64,000 bases of DNA from Sialis fuliginosa (taxonomy: Eukaryota > Arthropoda > Insecta > Megaloptera > Sialidae): positions 37,944,001 through 38,008,000 of the forward strand of contig OY540810.1 in assembly GCA_961205875.1 (NCBI GenBank). Direction: 5' to 3'. A program made the translations under genes and the position numbers. Numbering within the stretch: the first letter of the stretch is position 1; the number at the start of each line of letters is the position of its first letter. Under the pieces are notes generated by a model that was given only the letters and a program-made list of their open reading frames with translations, was not told the origin of the DNA and did no database searches. Of the stretch, positions 33,511 to 45,416 are shown in pieces.

Positions 33511-33573
33511 ATCTGATTTGTTCCAAAATGAAGATCAACCGAGATCACTTCAGATCTGAAATTTTTTCCCGGG
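33511..33573 (+). mobile_element. Right terminus of the CCCGGG/GATC element
   Basis: GATCAACCGAGATCACTTCA followed by GATCTGAAATTTTTTCCCGGG matches the right end at 48205-48243. The left terminus is not visible upstream of the array, so this copy is truncated or its left end was replaced by the foldback. Confidence 0.7.
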
Positions 33574-35277
33574 ATACCATTCCATTTAAAATTTTTGAAT
33601 TATAAAATTTTTGAATAAAAAAAAAGTAAAAAATATGTAAATTTGAGTAGCAGACTTTGATAAGTCACATCATAAGTACCATAAAATTCTAACAGATTTT
33701 CAGTTCGTACATTTTATAATCTCTTTTAAAAATAATTTTTAAGACCTCTGACGTACATTCCTTGTTGTCCATGTAATTTAAAATCGACCAAACTGAATTC
33801 TTTCATATCAGAATGAAACACATTTCCGTATAGTTATATAAATTACATTCACGTTCCTTTGTTACTCCCAAAATGTCTGACCTTTACATAAAAATTGAAC
33901 TTGTCAGAAATTTAAAATAATAACAATAACTCGAAATGTTAATATCCTTGTACAACCATTTAATATTTCTTTACTTATATTTATAGTTGATAGATCGAAT
34001 AGAAAGATACATATCTTATTTTATCCACATATTTAAAAAAAATACTCATGTGCGATATTATAAACGAGGTAACAAAATTGTCTAGTTAGCAAGCACTTCA
34101 AAATGAGGTTTCAAACTTATCTGACAGTTCCCTTGAAGTTTCATGAATCGTTCAACAGCATAGCAATTCTCCTAGTGCCATTAAGCGGCAAAAATAAATA
34201 GTTTTGGGTTTCTGTCAAACGTAAAGAATGCCAAATCAATTCGCGTTCAATTGCAATGTTTTTATTTGGAATTTTTTGTTGTGAATAATATATTTTAAGC
34301 TGAATAAGTAAGTTTACAATTTTTAATATATTCATTTTGAATTACAATTACTTTTTCCCTTATTTTTGTCTATAAAATTATATAAAAATTATATTATTAA
34401 ATATATTATATATAATATAATTATATTATATAAAATAATATTTTTCTCTATAAAATATTCCCCTGAGAAATTAAAAAAAAAAAAAAATTCAACGAGATAT
34501 TCACGCGTAAGTAAAAAAGTAATTTTTCCCATCTTAATCAAATGGGAAAAAGACTCGGTTTGCGCCGTCCACATGTTTGATCTATGAGCCTGAAATTTTG
34601 GGACAATTAACTTTTGATCCAAAGCTAAAACATAGGCCTGCGCGACCGAAAAAATAAAAATAAAAAAAACACCCTATATTAAAAGGTGAACATCGAAAAT
34701 CGTCGTAATTTTTTTTGTATTTATTATAAAAGGGGGGAATGGTTACGTCAGGATGTGTACAATGTGTATATGTTGCCGTTATGGCAGGTAAAATATTGGT
34801 CGAATTTCGATAAAATTGAAGTTATTATCACGGAATCTATAAATTTTTTAATAAACTCGTAAATGTTTGTTTATAATAAATTGTATACAACTCAAACTCT
34901 CTCTTTTTTCGAAATTTATCGTTGCTGGATCCACTTATTGAGAAACACTGCAGTAGACCTTATCAATATGTAATGTTAACGTTTGGGGAAAAGCGTACGA
35001 AATTATAATTTAAAAACTTTGTGAAATATTTCAGTGCCGATATCTAAATAAACTTTCAGTATACACTAGTCCTCGCTTTCAAATGGGAGTTTGTGAAACT
35101 TTCAAAAATATGCTACTATTTGTACGAGATTAAGTTATATTAATGCATTTCAGAAATAAAAAAATGAAGTTAACTAACTTCCCATGGAGCAATATATATT
35201 TTGATGCAACTGGATAAATTATATTCTTTTTTTTAAATTTCATAATTAAATTATAATAAAAATACATTATCATATTA
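33574..35277. other. Gene-free stretch with a fragment of the E family
   Basis: GTGCGATATTATAAACGAGG to ACTTATCTGACAGTTC (34050-34145) is a diverged left part of an E element without its right end. A very AT-rich TATAATATAA region follows near 34390-34440. The two-strand frames there are noise. Confidence 0.5.
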
Positions 35278-35350
35278 CAGCCGGGACTCGTTTATTGTAA
35301 GTCTCGTTTATCGCAAATGCCGAGTTTCGTTTATTCTAAATTTTTTCTCC
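35278..35350 (+). mobile_element. Pogo/Tigger-like terminal fragment
   Basis: CAGCCGGGACTCGTTTATTG and the following TCTCGTTTATCGCAAATG resemble the repeated CTCGTTTAT motif at pogo/Tigger ends. No right end located. Confidence 0.35.
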
Positions 35351-35534
35351 TCCTTCACCTCCCACCATTCTCGAGTCATGGCGTAAACGAATATATTTTT
35401 GAAATTTTTGTAGAATTAATTAGAGACACAACTTATCACCGTCGTCACTCGTCACCTTGCTCATATTCGAAATTAAAAGTAAAGTAAAATTATTTCACTA
35501 TCACGATTAACTATTAACGATAAATATTAAATAC

Positions 35535-36290
35535 CAAGGTTTACATACATAGTCTCTATAGCTCCTTGACCAATCAGCGTTGGCGCGGGATTTCAATTCA
35601 CCACGAAGACGTATTCTTAATTGAATACTTAGGCTATGTTCCGATATACACTGTGAGCACTGGCCAGTGGTGATGACGTCATTGATCGCCGCCATTTTTA
35701 CTACTGCCAGTACTGTAGCTTTATTGCATCTGTGCTCACAGTACTCTGATCACGTGATCAAAATTTGAATGCAACTGACAGAAGCAGATGCATTTAAGGT
35801 TAACTTTGGATGTATTTTTTATTATCAGGTTATTTGAAGATGAATTTATAACATTTATGGTATATATAATCAAAAGTAAGTACAAATAAGAATAAATAGT
35901 TTAGCGTTAATTGAAATGCACTAATATAATTAAGCAAATTGACGCAACAATATAAATTTTTTGAATTTCTATTTTTTTCATTATTGAAAATAATATTTGA
36001 ATTATTTATTTATTATTGTACTTTATATGATCAGAGGATATTAAAAGTGATGTCATGCATAGAAATACTATGAATCTGGCCACTTCATCGTTATAAATAT
36101 ATCTGGTCTTTATTTTGACATTAGTTTCAAAATGGCGGTCTACAGTAACTGCAAAATTTAAAACGGAACGATCAATCCAGTAAAGTGGAGTGACGTCAGA
36201 AGTCACAGTGCTCGCAGTGTATATCGGAACATAGCCTTAATAGAACATCAATTACAAAAAAAATTACTTTCAATTGGGAAAAATCTCCCT
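35535..36290 (+). mobile_element. MULE-like element, copy 3, split by a Harbinger-type MITE
   Basis: 35535-35631 matches the left TIR of 2897-3400 (CTCCTTGACCAATCAGCG, CCACGAAGAC). The match resumes at 36240 with ATAGAACATCAATTAC. The 605-bp MITE at 35632-36236 interrupts it. The right half is lost where a reverse Helitron fragment begins at about 36280. Confidence 0.65.
35632..36236 (+). mobile_element. PIF/Harbinger-type MITE (GGCTATGTTCCG ends)
   Basis: The TIR GGCTATGTTCCGATATACAC is perfect for over 20 bp and continues with one mismatch into GAGCACTG. TTA lies at 35629-35631 and again at 36237-36239. Removing the element and one TTA restores the MULE-like sequence, which confirms the 3-bp duplication. 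GTGACGTCA and GATGACGTCAT flank the ends internally. No transposase. Confidence 0.85.
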
Positions 36291-36375
36291 GCCAAATTTC
36301 ATCAAGATCGGTTCAGCGGTTTAGCTGTGAAAAGGTAACAGACAGAGGGTATTCGCATTTATATTATTCGTATGG
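36280..36375 (-). mobile_element. Lep1-type Helitron, 5' fragment, reverse
   Basis: CTGCCAAATTTCATCAAGAT, CGGTTCAGCGGTTTAGC and GTGAAAAGGTAACAGACAG mirror the Helitron 5' region at 41103-41190. Confidence 0.6.
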
Positions 36376-37737
36376 ATTCTGAACTGATATAAATATAAAT
36401 AAATTGCAGATAATAAAAAGTATTGTACAGAAAAATTCTGAAAATACATCTAAAAAACATTTTAAAATTGTATTTGATTAAGTTTTAATAACAATCTTTG
36501 TAAGTCATAGAATTATGAAAATTAAATAACTCTTCCCATTCTTCTCATTTCCACACGAAACTCGAGTTCTTTTTTACTTATTTAAACATAACCCTTTTAA
36601 AACATAAAAAAGAACTGTGTTTTTTCTTATTTTCACTGAAATTCTCAAAAAACAATTACTTTTTAGTAGGTAGGGTTGCCTGGTATTATCATATTTTGTT
36701 GCTACAATATTCTGTGTATTCTTTTTTACTTTCTACTTATACATATCCACTTCGTTACAAACACTATGAGAGATGATATTCCTTTTGTGCACAGACGTTA
36801 TGCCGCCAGGATAACGCGGCGCGGGCGTACTCCAATTAAAAAAGAGAAAAATCTCAACTTTCTAGTGTACACAGGTTGACCTAAAACTTGTTTTATTTTA
36901 TCTGACATCTCGACAATGTATGAAGTGCATTGTGTAGCAATATTTATAGAAATAAATAGAAAAGCTATACATCGGAGATATGAGATATCGTTGTCGTTTT
37001 TATTTTTATTTTTAACTTGAATAATGAATAAGGTCTAGTGCACTGGTTCCCAAACTGCGGTCATCGGCTCCCTTGGCGGTATTGGGGAAAACAAAAAGAG
37101 CCCTGGTGGCTCTGGGTGTAGTTGGGAAGCCTCGAAAGAACAAAAGGGGGTCTTTTTAATATTATAAAATGTTATAAAACCTTTTATTATATTATTACAC
37201 ACTTTACGTTTCTTATTTGTTTGATCCATGAAAGTAACATTTTGTAGTTCATAAACTGACCACCAGAGGCACCACAAATATCAAAATACCAAAAATATAT
37301 GAATAAAAAGTTTGTGAATATTCATTTGTTTATATGTTCGTAATCATAAGAAATAACGAAAACAAAGACCAAATTGTAAAAAATATACGCGTTATTCCAT
37401 AAATTAATAGACAGGCTTTTCAATTTTATTGATATTAATCTATTTTTAATTTAATAATTAAGAGATTTTATGGACAAATAAACGCGCAGCGATCCTTTTG
37501 TACGCTAGTGTAAATTTACGCTGGCTTTGGTCCCAATTTATAGATCTCGATTAAATCTACGAGGTACAAGTACAAATCAAAACATTTAACCAGTTTTAGT
37601 GAGTGAAAAACATTATTATATAATAAAAAAAAAATCAGTTTCATGATATTTTATAATAAACTTTTTAAGTGTGCTTCAATAAAACTTAACTATCCATCAA
37701 TTAAAAAACGCTGCTTTAAAATATAAACATATTGAGC
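36376..37737. other. Gene-free stretch with a hAT-like left end
   Basis: GCACTGGTTCCCAAACTGCGG at about 37038, followed by GAGCCCTGGTGGCTCTGGG, is a hAT-type end with no partner found. The frame at 36676-36879 has a GC-richer middle (RRYAARITRRGR) but no recognisable domain. Confidence 0.4.
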
Positions 37738-38213
37738 ACATAGGCGCCGCCTCCGGAAAGAAGTGTGAATTTACACTCCATAGTTTTTATTAAATTACAG
37801 AGACGTACACTCGTCAACAAAATTAAAGGAATTTTATATTTTACTTTTACTTACTTTTGTGAAAATGATCATATAATAATGAAATAAACAAAAAAGAAAT
37901 TAAAGTTTAATAACTCTAAATTATGTTTCCTTTAAAATATTATCGGTGCAACGAAAATTTTTATTTTTCTCCAAACTTACAGCTATTTGAATTTTTGCAT
38001 TTTTTAGAAAAACTTCTCCCCCCCCCCCCCCTCACCTTCATGCCACCGCCATGGATTTAACAATGATTATGTAAATCTCAAATGGGTAAAATGAAGAGTC
38101 GGCGCCTATTTTCGCATTTTTTAGACCCCCCCCCCATCTTCATACACCGCCATGGATTTAACAATGGTTATGAAAATCTGCCCATTGGTAAAATGAAGAG
38201 TCGGCGCCTATGT
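37738..38213 (+). mobile_element. TIR element ACATAGGCGCCG with a tandemly doubled right end
   Basis: This is a 476-bp element. ACATAGGCGCCG at the left and CGGCGCCTATGT at the right are perfect 12-bp inverted repeats. The last 101 bp (C run, CCGCCATGGATTTAACAATG, TAAAATGAAGAGTCGGCGCC) occur twice in tandem, so an inner right end lies at about 38098-38110. Runs of 14 C (38018-38031) and 10 C (38126-38135) mark each unit. No flanking duplication evident, no coding. Confidence 0.7.
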
Positions 38214-39831
38214 CGAACGTTCAGTCACTCAATTCAAGTAGTTTGTATACCAGAATAAATTAAAAATTATAATCGTATTTCTATAAATAGATACAAAAAA
38301 ATGTTTACGAGATAATATGTTCATTAAAATACATGAAGCTTTGAAAATCGGATGTTCCGAAGCAAAAGATAATTCCTATGCAAGTTGCATAGAAGATAAT
38401 TTGAATACACGTCTGCTGGGAATCGAACTTTATAATTTTAATTACTTTTTTTATCTCCAGCTACGATTAAACACAGTACAGTAGGTAGTATACGAAGATA
38501 TATACACGAATAAAAAGCTTTACTTACATTTTTATTGTTGGTTTTAAAAGTACATTAATATATTATGTTCTTATATGGTTGATAATGAAATGAACAATTT
38601 ATTGAATTTTATGCATTGTTTTAATGTAGATTAAAACTTGATGTAAATTTGCTATAAGTATATTTTAGGGAGGGGGTGGGGGGAGTTTAGCCAGACCAGG
38701 ATGGACGGCACGTGGCCACATGAAGAAAAACTTTAGTAAAAAATTTAACTTTTAAGAAAAAAGTCTAAAGTACGTTTAAAATCATAAATTATTTAATCAT
38801 TCGTTTTGTTTAACACCCATTGGGTAGCTGTTGTTGCTTTTGGTTAAAAATTATCGTTTAGATAAAAAGAATGATGAAAAATGAATTGATGAAAGGATTG
38901 TCCCTCAGCGGGCTCATTAAGGCCGTCTCACTTTATCAAGTCGTGTTTTGTTTCCATGATGTCACAGCATTTATATAAAAACATAGTAGCCATTGTATAA
39001 AGAATTCTATAATAACCTACAGTTTGAATATTTAAATTAATTTAAGTCACTAAGAACACGTCTCTTTCAAATATTTTGTCGAACAATTGGATGATTTTTG
39101 ACACATGTTAACAATTAAATATTTTGTAATATTTATATACATATTGATTGAAAATTTAAATATAAAGAAAAAATTCAGGTAAAATATTCGAAATTGATTA
39201 TAATTGTTGCTAACCTATTGCGAATAAATTTTGTCTGAAATAATTTTACAAGCATCATAATTCATAACTTTCGAAATAAAAATTCTTGTAAAGTTTTATT
39301 TTGAACACCCAGTATATTATTTTATAATATAACCAAAGTAGGTTAAAACGTCTTTCCAAGAACAATTTGAATAATAAAGTAAAATAACTGATAAAATACA
39401 TCCCCCTTTCCACCAGTAAGCAATTTATAAACAATAACCTCCTTTCTTTTGGAAAAATATAATTACCATTTGCAAAATGTTCGTGATGAACACAATAGGT
39501 ACACCTTAACCAACTCTCCGAATTATATACGAAATTCACGTCAGGGTTTCTTCCTAGTAACATCGAACCCCTAATTCTTAGATCGCACTTCCTGTCGTTT
39601 ACTTATGTACACAGTACACGCAACCTTCCCTCTCTGTTTCCGTCACAACCTTTCAGACCCTCTCCCTCCCATTAAACCTTATCTGAACTTAGGACAACCG
39701 ATGAGTTTTAACTATTTGTTCTACGGACGTACAAAAATGTGAACAATTTTATCTTATCTTAAATTATGATTTATAGAACTTTTAGAAGTAAATTTAGAAA
39801 ACAACAATGATTTATAAACAATAACAATAAA
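38214..39831. other. Gene-free stretch
   Basis: Contains a G-rich patch near 38669. A 55-codon frame at 38317-38484 and a reverse 102-codon frame at 39255-39563 are open but match nothing I recognise. Both are left uncalled. Confidence 0.4.
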
Positions 39832-40353
39832 TAAGGTACTGGCACCAGTCTTGGATATGACCCCAGTAATGGCTATTTTTTTTTAAATTAAATATACTGA
39901 ATTAGAAATATTTGTTGATATTTGATTACTACCATTTCTGAATATTAATCTAAACCTATACATATAACTGTCTTACAGCGTGATTTGATGACAATTGGCC
40001 AATAGGTGCCATTACTTATTATATTATCATAACAACTGCTTTACATTGTTTCAAATTTGATGATTCTTTCTTTTATATCTTTTATGTCGTAGTACTTATC
40101 ATTTTGTAATCATTAGCAAGTGTCCATCACTGCGTGCTCATTATTAGTTTTACTTTATCCATTACTGAAAAAACATAATCAAAATAAAAGGCTTTAATTT
40201 AAAAAACAAACTATATTTGCGGACTTTGGTAATTAAATTGATTAAATAAAGAGTTATTTGTTTTACTAGTAACATGAGTTCATGAGAATTAAAAAAAAGA
40301 AAAAAAAACAGTAAGCCTTGCTCTTATAGCGGTCATAACTGGTGCTACTACCA
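39832..40353 (+). mobile_element. D element, copy 2
   Basis: It begins TAAGGTACTGGCACCAGTC and ends ACTGGTGCTACTACC. The body is collinear with copies 1 and 4 with small indels, for example loss of the CAAAATGGTGGACATTT segment. No coding. Confidence 0.8.
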
Positions 40354-40685
40354 TAGTTCTTTGCCGTTTTAGACTTATTTTAGTTATTTGTTGCGTTTAT
40401 TTGACAGTTCAAATGATGTCTTAACGGAAAATATGTCAATGATTTTTTTGGAATGTATGCAATGTATAAATTAACATGAATTAGCTCACAAAAGAAAAAT
40501 ATATATATATATATCTTTTTATATTCAGATTTTAATTAATATTCATAGCACATATTTGACCCTAAAAACAATTTACATACAATACATATCGCCGTTTTCA
40601 CTGTTCAAAGAGCACCAAAAGAAGAGAGCTTGGAAAATTTTAAATAGGTACACTTTAATTTGTGATAAAATTTTGCTTCTAAAAT

Positions 40686-41072
40686 TGTTCTCCGATTTCA
40701 AAATTTGAAATTATACTCTCCGTTTCAGGTCAAGATAATCACTTATCGTTCCGTGTCTATCTCTCTGTGTGTCTGTTTGTCTAACTATGTGTCTGCCGAG
40801 TGAATCCTTGTCACACGCATAACTTGGGTCTGGCTTGAGGAAGGTCCCATTTCAAAATCGTGACATATAATATAGGTCTACTAAAAAATAATCAGGTGCG
40901 AAAAATTTCGAACTAATATTTTAGTAAAATTGTATAAAAATTAATTGGTTAACCAATGCCAGACAATTTTTCTGAACACTATCGGTTTTTATTTAAATTG
41001 TTCAATAATTAACTACCTTTGGTGAATTAAACACGAGGAAGCACTGTGCATTTTTGGCAGATGTTTTTTAGT
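40686..41072 (+). mobile_element. R1 repeat, copy c (left end and middle deleted)
   Basis: It starts inside R1 at TTGTTCTCCGATTTC, then jumps from TCCCATTTCAAAATCGTG to the tail block AATCAGGTGCG, and reaches the R1 right end at CACGAGGAAGCACTGTGC. It lacks the hairpin left end, so this is an internal-deletion derivative. Confidence 0.7.
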
Positions 41073-41098
41073 CAAATAAATGAAATAAAGGTAAAATA

Positions 41099-41730
41099 TC
41101 TATACTAATATTATCAATGCGAAAGTGTGTTTGTTACCTTTTCACGTCTAAACCGCTGAACCGATGATGAAATTTGGCAGTGAGATAGCTTGCACCCCAA
41201 GGACGGACATAGGCTACTTCGTATCTCGAAAATTCAACCCCTAAGGAGTTGCAAGGGGGTGGAATTTTTTTTTTTAGTAATTAATATTTAACCCCACGTT
41301 GCATATGTAATTGGTTTTATTCGATCCGGCGAAAAAAATACCACAGGGGCGGGGGATCAGGGGAAAAAACAACCCTTTATCTCGCATAGGATCCGAGATA
41401 TTTACGATTTTGTATAATGAAAGAAAACTAAAAATAAGAAAAATTTTATATTTCACCCTCTGTCATATATGAAAGGTTGTAATTAGTTTTATTCGATCCG
41501 GCTAGAAAAATACCATAGGGTGGGGTTTTAGAAGGAAAAACAACCCCCTATCTCGATCGAGATATTTACGATTTTGCATAATTAATGAAAACCAAAATAT
41601 AGAAAACATTTATATTTCACACTTTTTTACATATGAATGGTTGTAATTAAATTCATTCGATCCAGCGGAAAAATTTCATTGGGATGGGGGTTTCAAAATC
41701 CACGCGAGCGAAGCCGCGGTTAGCATCTAG
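41099..41730 (+). mobile_element. Complete non-autonomous Lep1-type Helitron
   Basis: This is a 632-bp element that starts TCTATACTAATATTAT and ends GCATCTAG, with host A before and T after, the A|T insertion and CTRR end of Helitrons. The 5' part holds AAGTGTGTTTGTTACC and TTTTCACGTCTAAACCGC. The body consists of about three diverged units of roughly 165 bp, each with GGTTGTAATTAGTTTTATTC, CGATCCGGC and GAGATATTTACGATTTTG. GAGCGAAGCCGCGG precedes the end. No Rep/helicase, so it is moved in trans. Confidence 0.85.
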
Positions 41731-42782
41731 TATTATATAAAACTATAAATATACCTATCATTAATTAAAATTGTTGTAATGTCTTATGTAAGAAAAAAGG
41801 TTAAATGATACTTCTTCTTCATTACTCCTCACATTTCGATAAGACTGCGTTTTAACAGCACACCCCCTCCCTCGCCCTAACCCTATCCGAAACGTATTCT
41901 AAAAATACGATCATGCGAAGATTTAGTGTCTGAAGATAACCGAAATAGAGTTATTTTCTACGTGAATTATATTAAACAGCATGTATTCATGGTTTCTATT
42001 ATTGCGTCCTAACCCATGAATGGTTTGTTCAACTCTATCTTGAATGTAATTAATTTTTTATTTCCTTTGGAATTGGATTTTTGTGAGTATGTAATTCTAG
42101 CATGTTCAGCGCATTCGAAACGTTTTCTTGACAGTAAAGAATTGATTGTTTTAGATTTTTATTTGTACTTCTTCACATTGTTTTTTTGTTTTGTATGTTT
42201 CTTGAAGTAAAACTAATAAAACAACAAACATACAGGATGTCCCAAAAGTAATTATTGAAAAAACAAACATAGCGTTGAAAAGAAGAAAGTCTGCAGTTTT
42301 TAGTGGGTATAAGTAAAATTTAATAAAAATTTTGTGCAACAATTTATTTTATTGATGAAAAAATATGCTAAAATTATTGATAATTCTGTTAAAACTTGAG
42401 TGAGGTAAAGCATACGTTTAAATAAATAATGAGTTATAATCTTTTTAATTTGGTTTCAGTCTTAACTTCTGTATTTAATACGAAAACTCCTACAAGAACT
42501 GATACTTTTCCTTAATTAATCCTATCGTAAACGAACAAAGTGTATTTTTGTGTATTTTGTGTCATATAATCTTCAACAAGAATTCAACATAGGGGAAAAA
42601 AATTAAGAACAAAAAAATATTTGATACAAATCAGGGGGCCTACTGGTCCCATACACCCCTGGTCTGAATTATTATTGTTCGATGCTGAAAATCGATAACA
42701 ATTATTAATAATAAACCGGTCATTAAATTTCATAACTGAATCACAATGGGTTCTCTAGTTATTAAATAAACACTAATTTTGG
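41731..42782. other. Gene-free stretch
   Basis: ACATACAGGATGTCCCAAAAG at 42228 is a CAGGRTGTCCC-type repeat end. The frames at 42016-42210 and 42151-42342 are hydrophobic and overlap on opposite strands, with no support. Confidence 0.4.
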
Positions 42783-43105
42783 ACAGTGATGGACACTTGC
42801 TATTGATTACAAAATGATAAGTACTACGACACAAAAGGTATAAAAGAAAGAATCGTCAAATTTGAAACAATGTAAAGCAGTTGCTATGATAATATAATAA
42901 TTAATAAATAAATTATATTAATAATTAGTTTAAATGTCCACCATTTTGACACCTATTGGCCGATTGTCATCAAATCACGCTGTAAGACAGTTAAATGTAT
43001 GTATATAGATTAATATTCAGAAATGTTAGTAATCAAATATCAACACATATTTCTAATTCAGTAAATTTAATTAAAAATTTGCCAAGATTGGCGCCACTAC
43101 CTTAT
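42783..43105 (-). mobile_element. D element, copy 3 (truncated)
   Basis: On the reverse strand it starts TAAGGTAGTGGCGCCAATC, follows the D body through ACAATGTAAAGCAGTTGC-complement, and stops at GTGTCCATCACTGTC. The 3' half of the family is missing. It is the only D copy in this orientation. Confidence 0.75.
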
Positions 43106-43480
43106 ACCGGTAAATTGTAGATGTCCTACCGACAAAGTTCGACCTGCATTATTAATAGGTACGCGAAGCATTCCTACACTCTGTGCTTGTGTGTGCTAGC
43201 ATGTGTTAGTGTGACTTTGATCGTAAATAGATTGTAAGATTTATAAATAACACAAACGCTAAACTACAAATTCCCGCGATATATTTTTTCAAAACGTAGA
43301 AAAAATATTGTTGTTTACATCGATGTACTTAAAATTTTGGCGTAATTGTTGTAAACATTATATTTCGGCTATTTTAATAATTACTGACGCGGTAACGAAA
43401 AAAGATGGATAAAATTATAAATGAAAAAATATTTTCTTTAATATATCAAACACAAATAATACTATTGCTAACAATACTAT

Positions 43481-43997
43481 TGCTTCCTCGCAATATCGAA
43501 GAAACGAGAAGCTTTGTGATCGTTTTAAAATGAGACAAAAAAATTTCAAAATTTTAAATTGATCTTTCCGTTTCAAGTCAAGACAAACACTTTTCATTCC
43601 GTGTCTGTCTTTCTGTCTATTTACATATCTGTCCCCCTGAAACCTTGTTACAAGCATAACTCACGAACCACTGAATCGATATTAATGAAACTTGGTTGGA
43701 TGGTTGGGTCTGGCTTGAGGACGGTCCCATTTCAAAATCATCAAAATTGTGTATAAGGAGGAGGGATGACATACCAAAATATTTATTTTTGAAGATATCA
43801 GAAGAACGGCATATTTTACGTGAAAATTTGTATAGAATCTTTTTTGTAGAACTTTCAATAACGTTTTTTTTTTTTTTAATTGATATACTTTGACACATTT
43901 TGACGTTTGCATTAATTTAGAATTAAATTAAAAATATACGAAAAAATAATCATTAATTAAGAAAAATTTCGAACTAATATTTTTTAGTAAAATTGTT
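43481..43997 (+). mobile_element. R1 repeat, copy d
   Basis: The left hairpin TGCTTCCTCGCAATATCG is intact. The body is diverged with the minisatellite reduced to one unit, and the copy ends inside the tail at TTTTAGTAAAATTGT. The reverse frame 43617-43898 again includes the DFEMGPSSSQTQPS segment shared by R1 copies. Confidence 0.7.
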
Positions 43998-44488
43998 ACT
44001 GTTCAAGTTTGGCACGGCAGTGCTGAAAACAATTTTTGTTTTGTGTCTATTACATCGACTGCCACGTTACAAAAAATCGTTATACTTTTAATTATACATA
44101 ATGCATATTATAAATAATCTGCAATAGCCTTGAAATTTATAAATAAATTCTGGTTTTTGGTATATTCAAACAAGAGAACAAAGAGTATAAGAATGATCGG
44201 CATTCAAACGATATCAAAAGAATCAAACCTGCTAACAAAATAACAAATGTCAATTGGAATGAAATATGTACGCTAGCACACGATAAATCACTATTAAAGC
44301 CTATAAACCTTCATGCAAAAACGAAATAGATAAAACGATAGCGATTTAAATATGCTAATGCAACTTCACGTTCGTAGGAAATTTTAATCCTTGAAGTTTT
44401 AGTTTATCAGTTTAGATGTTGAATTTAACCAAAAACTATTTTCTAAAACATACACATTACCAAGTAGATTTTATCCACGTAGGCAGGT
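43998..44488. other. Gene-free stretch, partly duplicated at 47.2 kb
   Basis: ACGATAAATCACTATTAAAG plus CCTATAAACC at 44279 recurs as ACAATAAATCACTATTAAAA plus CCTATAAAGC at 47303, with flanking similarity. The two segments are copies of an unnamed repeat. Confidence 0.45.
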
Positions 44489-44942
44489 ATATATATATGA
44501 CGGATTCCACGGTCGATCAGACAGAGCGCTCGCGCTGGCCTTTTTTAATGTATCGCTACTTTTCTATCTCGCTGTGTCCAGCGCCCACGGGGCTACAAAA
44601 AAAATCTGCATACGCAATTGGATAGATTTTTGTCTGCTCTTTCTAATGGTGTCCTCATTTTTCCCGGAAAATGCATTTTTCACCGAGAAAATCGACTTCA
44701 AAGTTAAAGCGATTTATCGGAAAATATGTATCTTTTGAACCTGGCTTAAGTTATATCAATCGATAGATAATCTAATGATGAACATCTGTATGAAATTTCA
44801 GGATGGAGACTTTAACGGTTCAAAAGTTATTAACGAATGAACATCGAAAAACGTGGTTTTGCGGCCGCGCGTGCTGATACAAACAGCGCTACAACGCACG
44901 TAATGTTTAGATTTAAAAGTATTTTGCATTTTTGCATTCGTG

Positions 44943-45416
44943 CAGAGGCGTATTTACCATGGGGCCATGGGGGCCATGGCCTAGGGCGGCAGGTCGAGAG
45001 GGGCGGTAGATTTTTTTAGTTTAATATAGCACATTTAAAAAAAATAATAGGGAAACAAAAAATGAGTAGCGTGACTAAAAAAAAGGCCATCAGTTTTTTA
45101 TGTACATTATATCATATATTAAACATACTAGTATGTTTAATATATGATTATATTTTCCATTATTTGCAAAAAAAATTATCACTTTTCAGTTCATATAGGA
45201 ATTTTGACTGTTAAAAATATATTATATTTTCCCATAGTATAGGGGCGGCAATTTTTTTTACCAGGGCGGCAATTTTTTTTTGACCAGGGCGACAATTTTT
45301 TTGCCCAAAGCGGCAATTTTTTAAATGTGCTATATTAAACTAAAAAAATCTACCGCCCCTCTCGACCTGCCGCCCTAGGTCATGGCCCCCATGGCCCCAT
45401 GGTAAATACGCCTCTG
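44943..45416. mobile_element. hAT-like core element of the palindrome
   Basis: CAGAGGCGTATTTACCATGG and its exact complement bound a 474-bp element with about 100-bp inverted ends rich in GGGCGGC and GGCCATGG. The 272-bp centre is non-palindromic overall and related to 1-311. The 8-bp flanks are CATTCGTG and CACGAATG, inverted rather than direct copies, contrary to normal hAT insertion. Confidence 0.65.
45111..45148. repeat. Perfect 38-bp palindrome
   Basis: ATCATATATTAAACATACT and its complement meet without a loop inside the hAT-like core. The related segment at 1-311 lacks it, so it arose in this copy. Confidence 0.9.

Noticed and set aside
32862-33605. Open frames translating to DLQRS/TTIYK repeats
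   Set aside because: They are produced by a stop-free 10-bp minisatellite in all three frames.
36676-36879. 67-codon frame with RRYAARITRRGR
   Set aside because: Short, no family resemblance. The hydrophobic start followed by a basic segment is not diagnostic.
38317-38484. 55-codon frame with a TTTTATCTCCAG splice-like site inside
   Set aside because: No start context, domain or conservation evidence. The acceptor-like string lies within the frame and not before it.
39255-39563. 102-codon reverse frame
   Set aside because: Rich in F, Y, L, I as expected from AT-rich DNA, with no domain or splice support.
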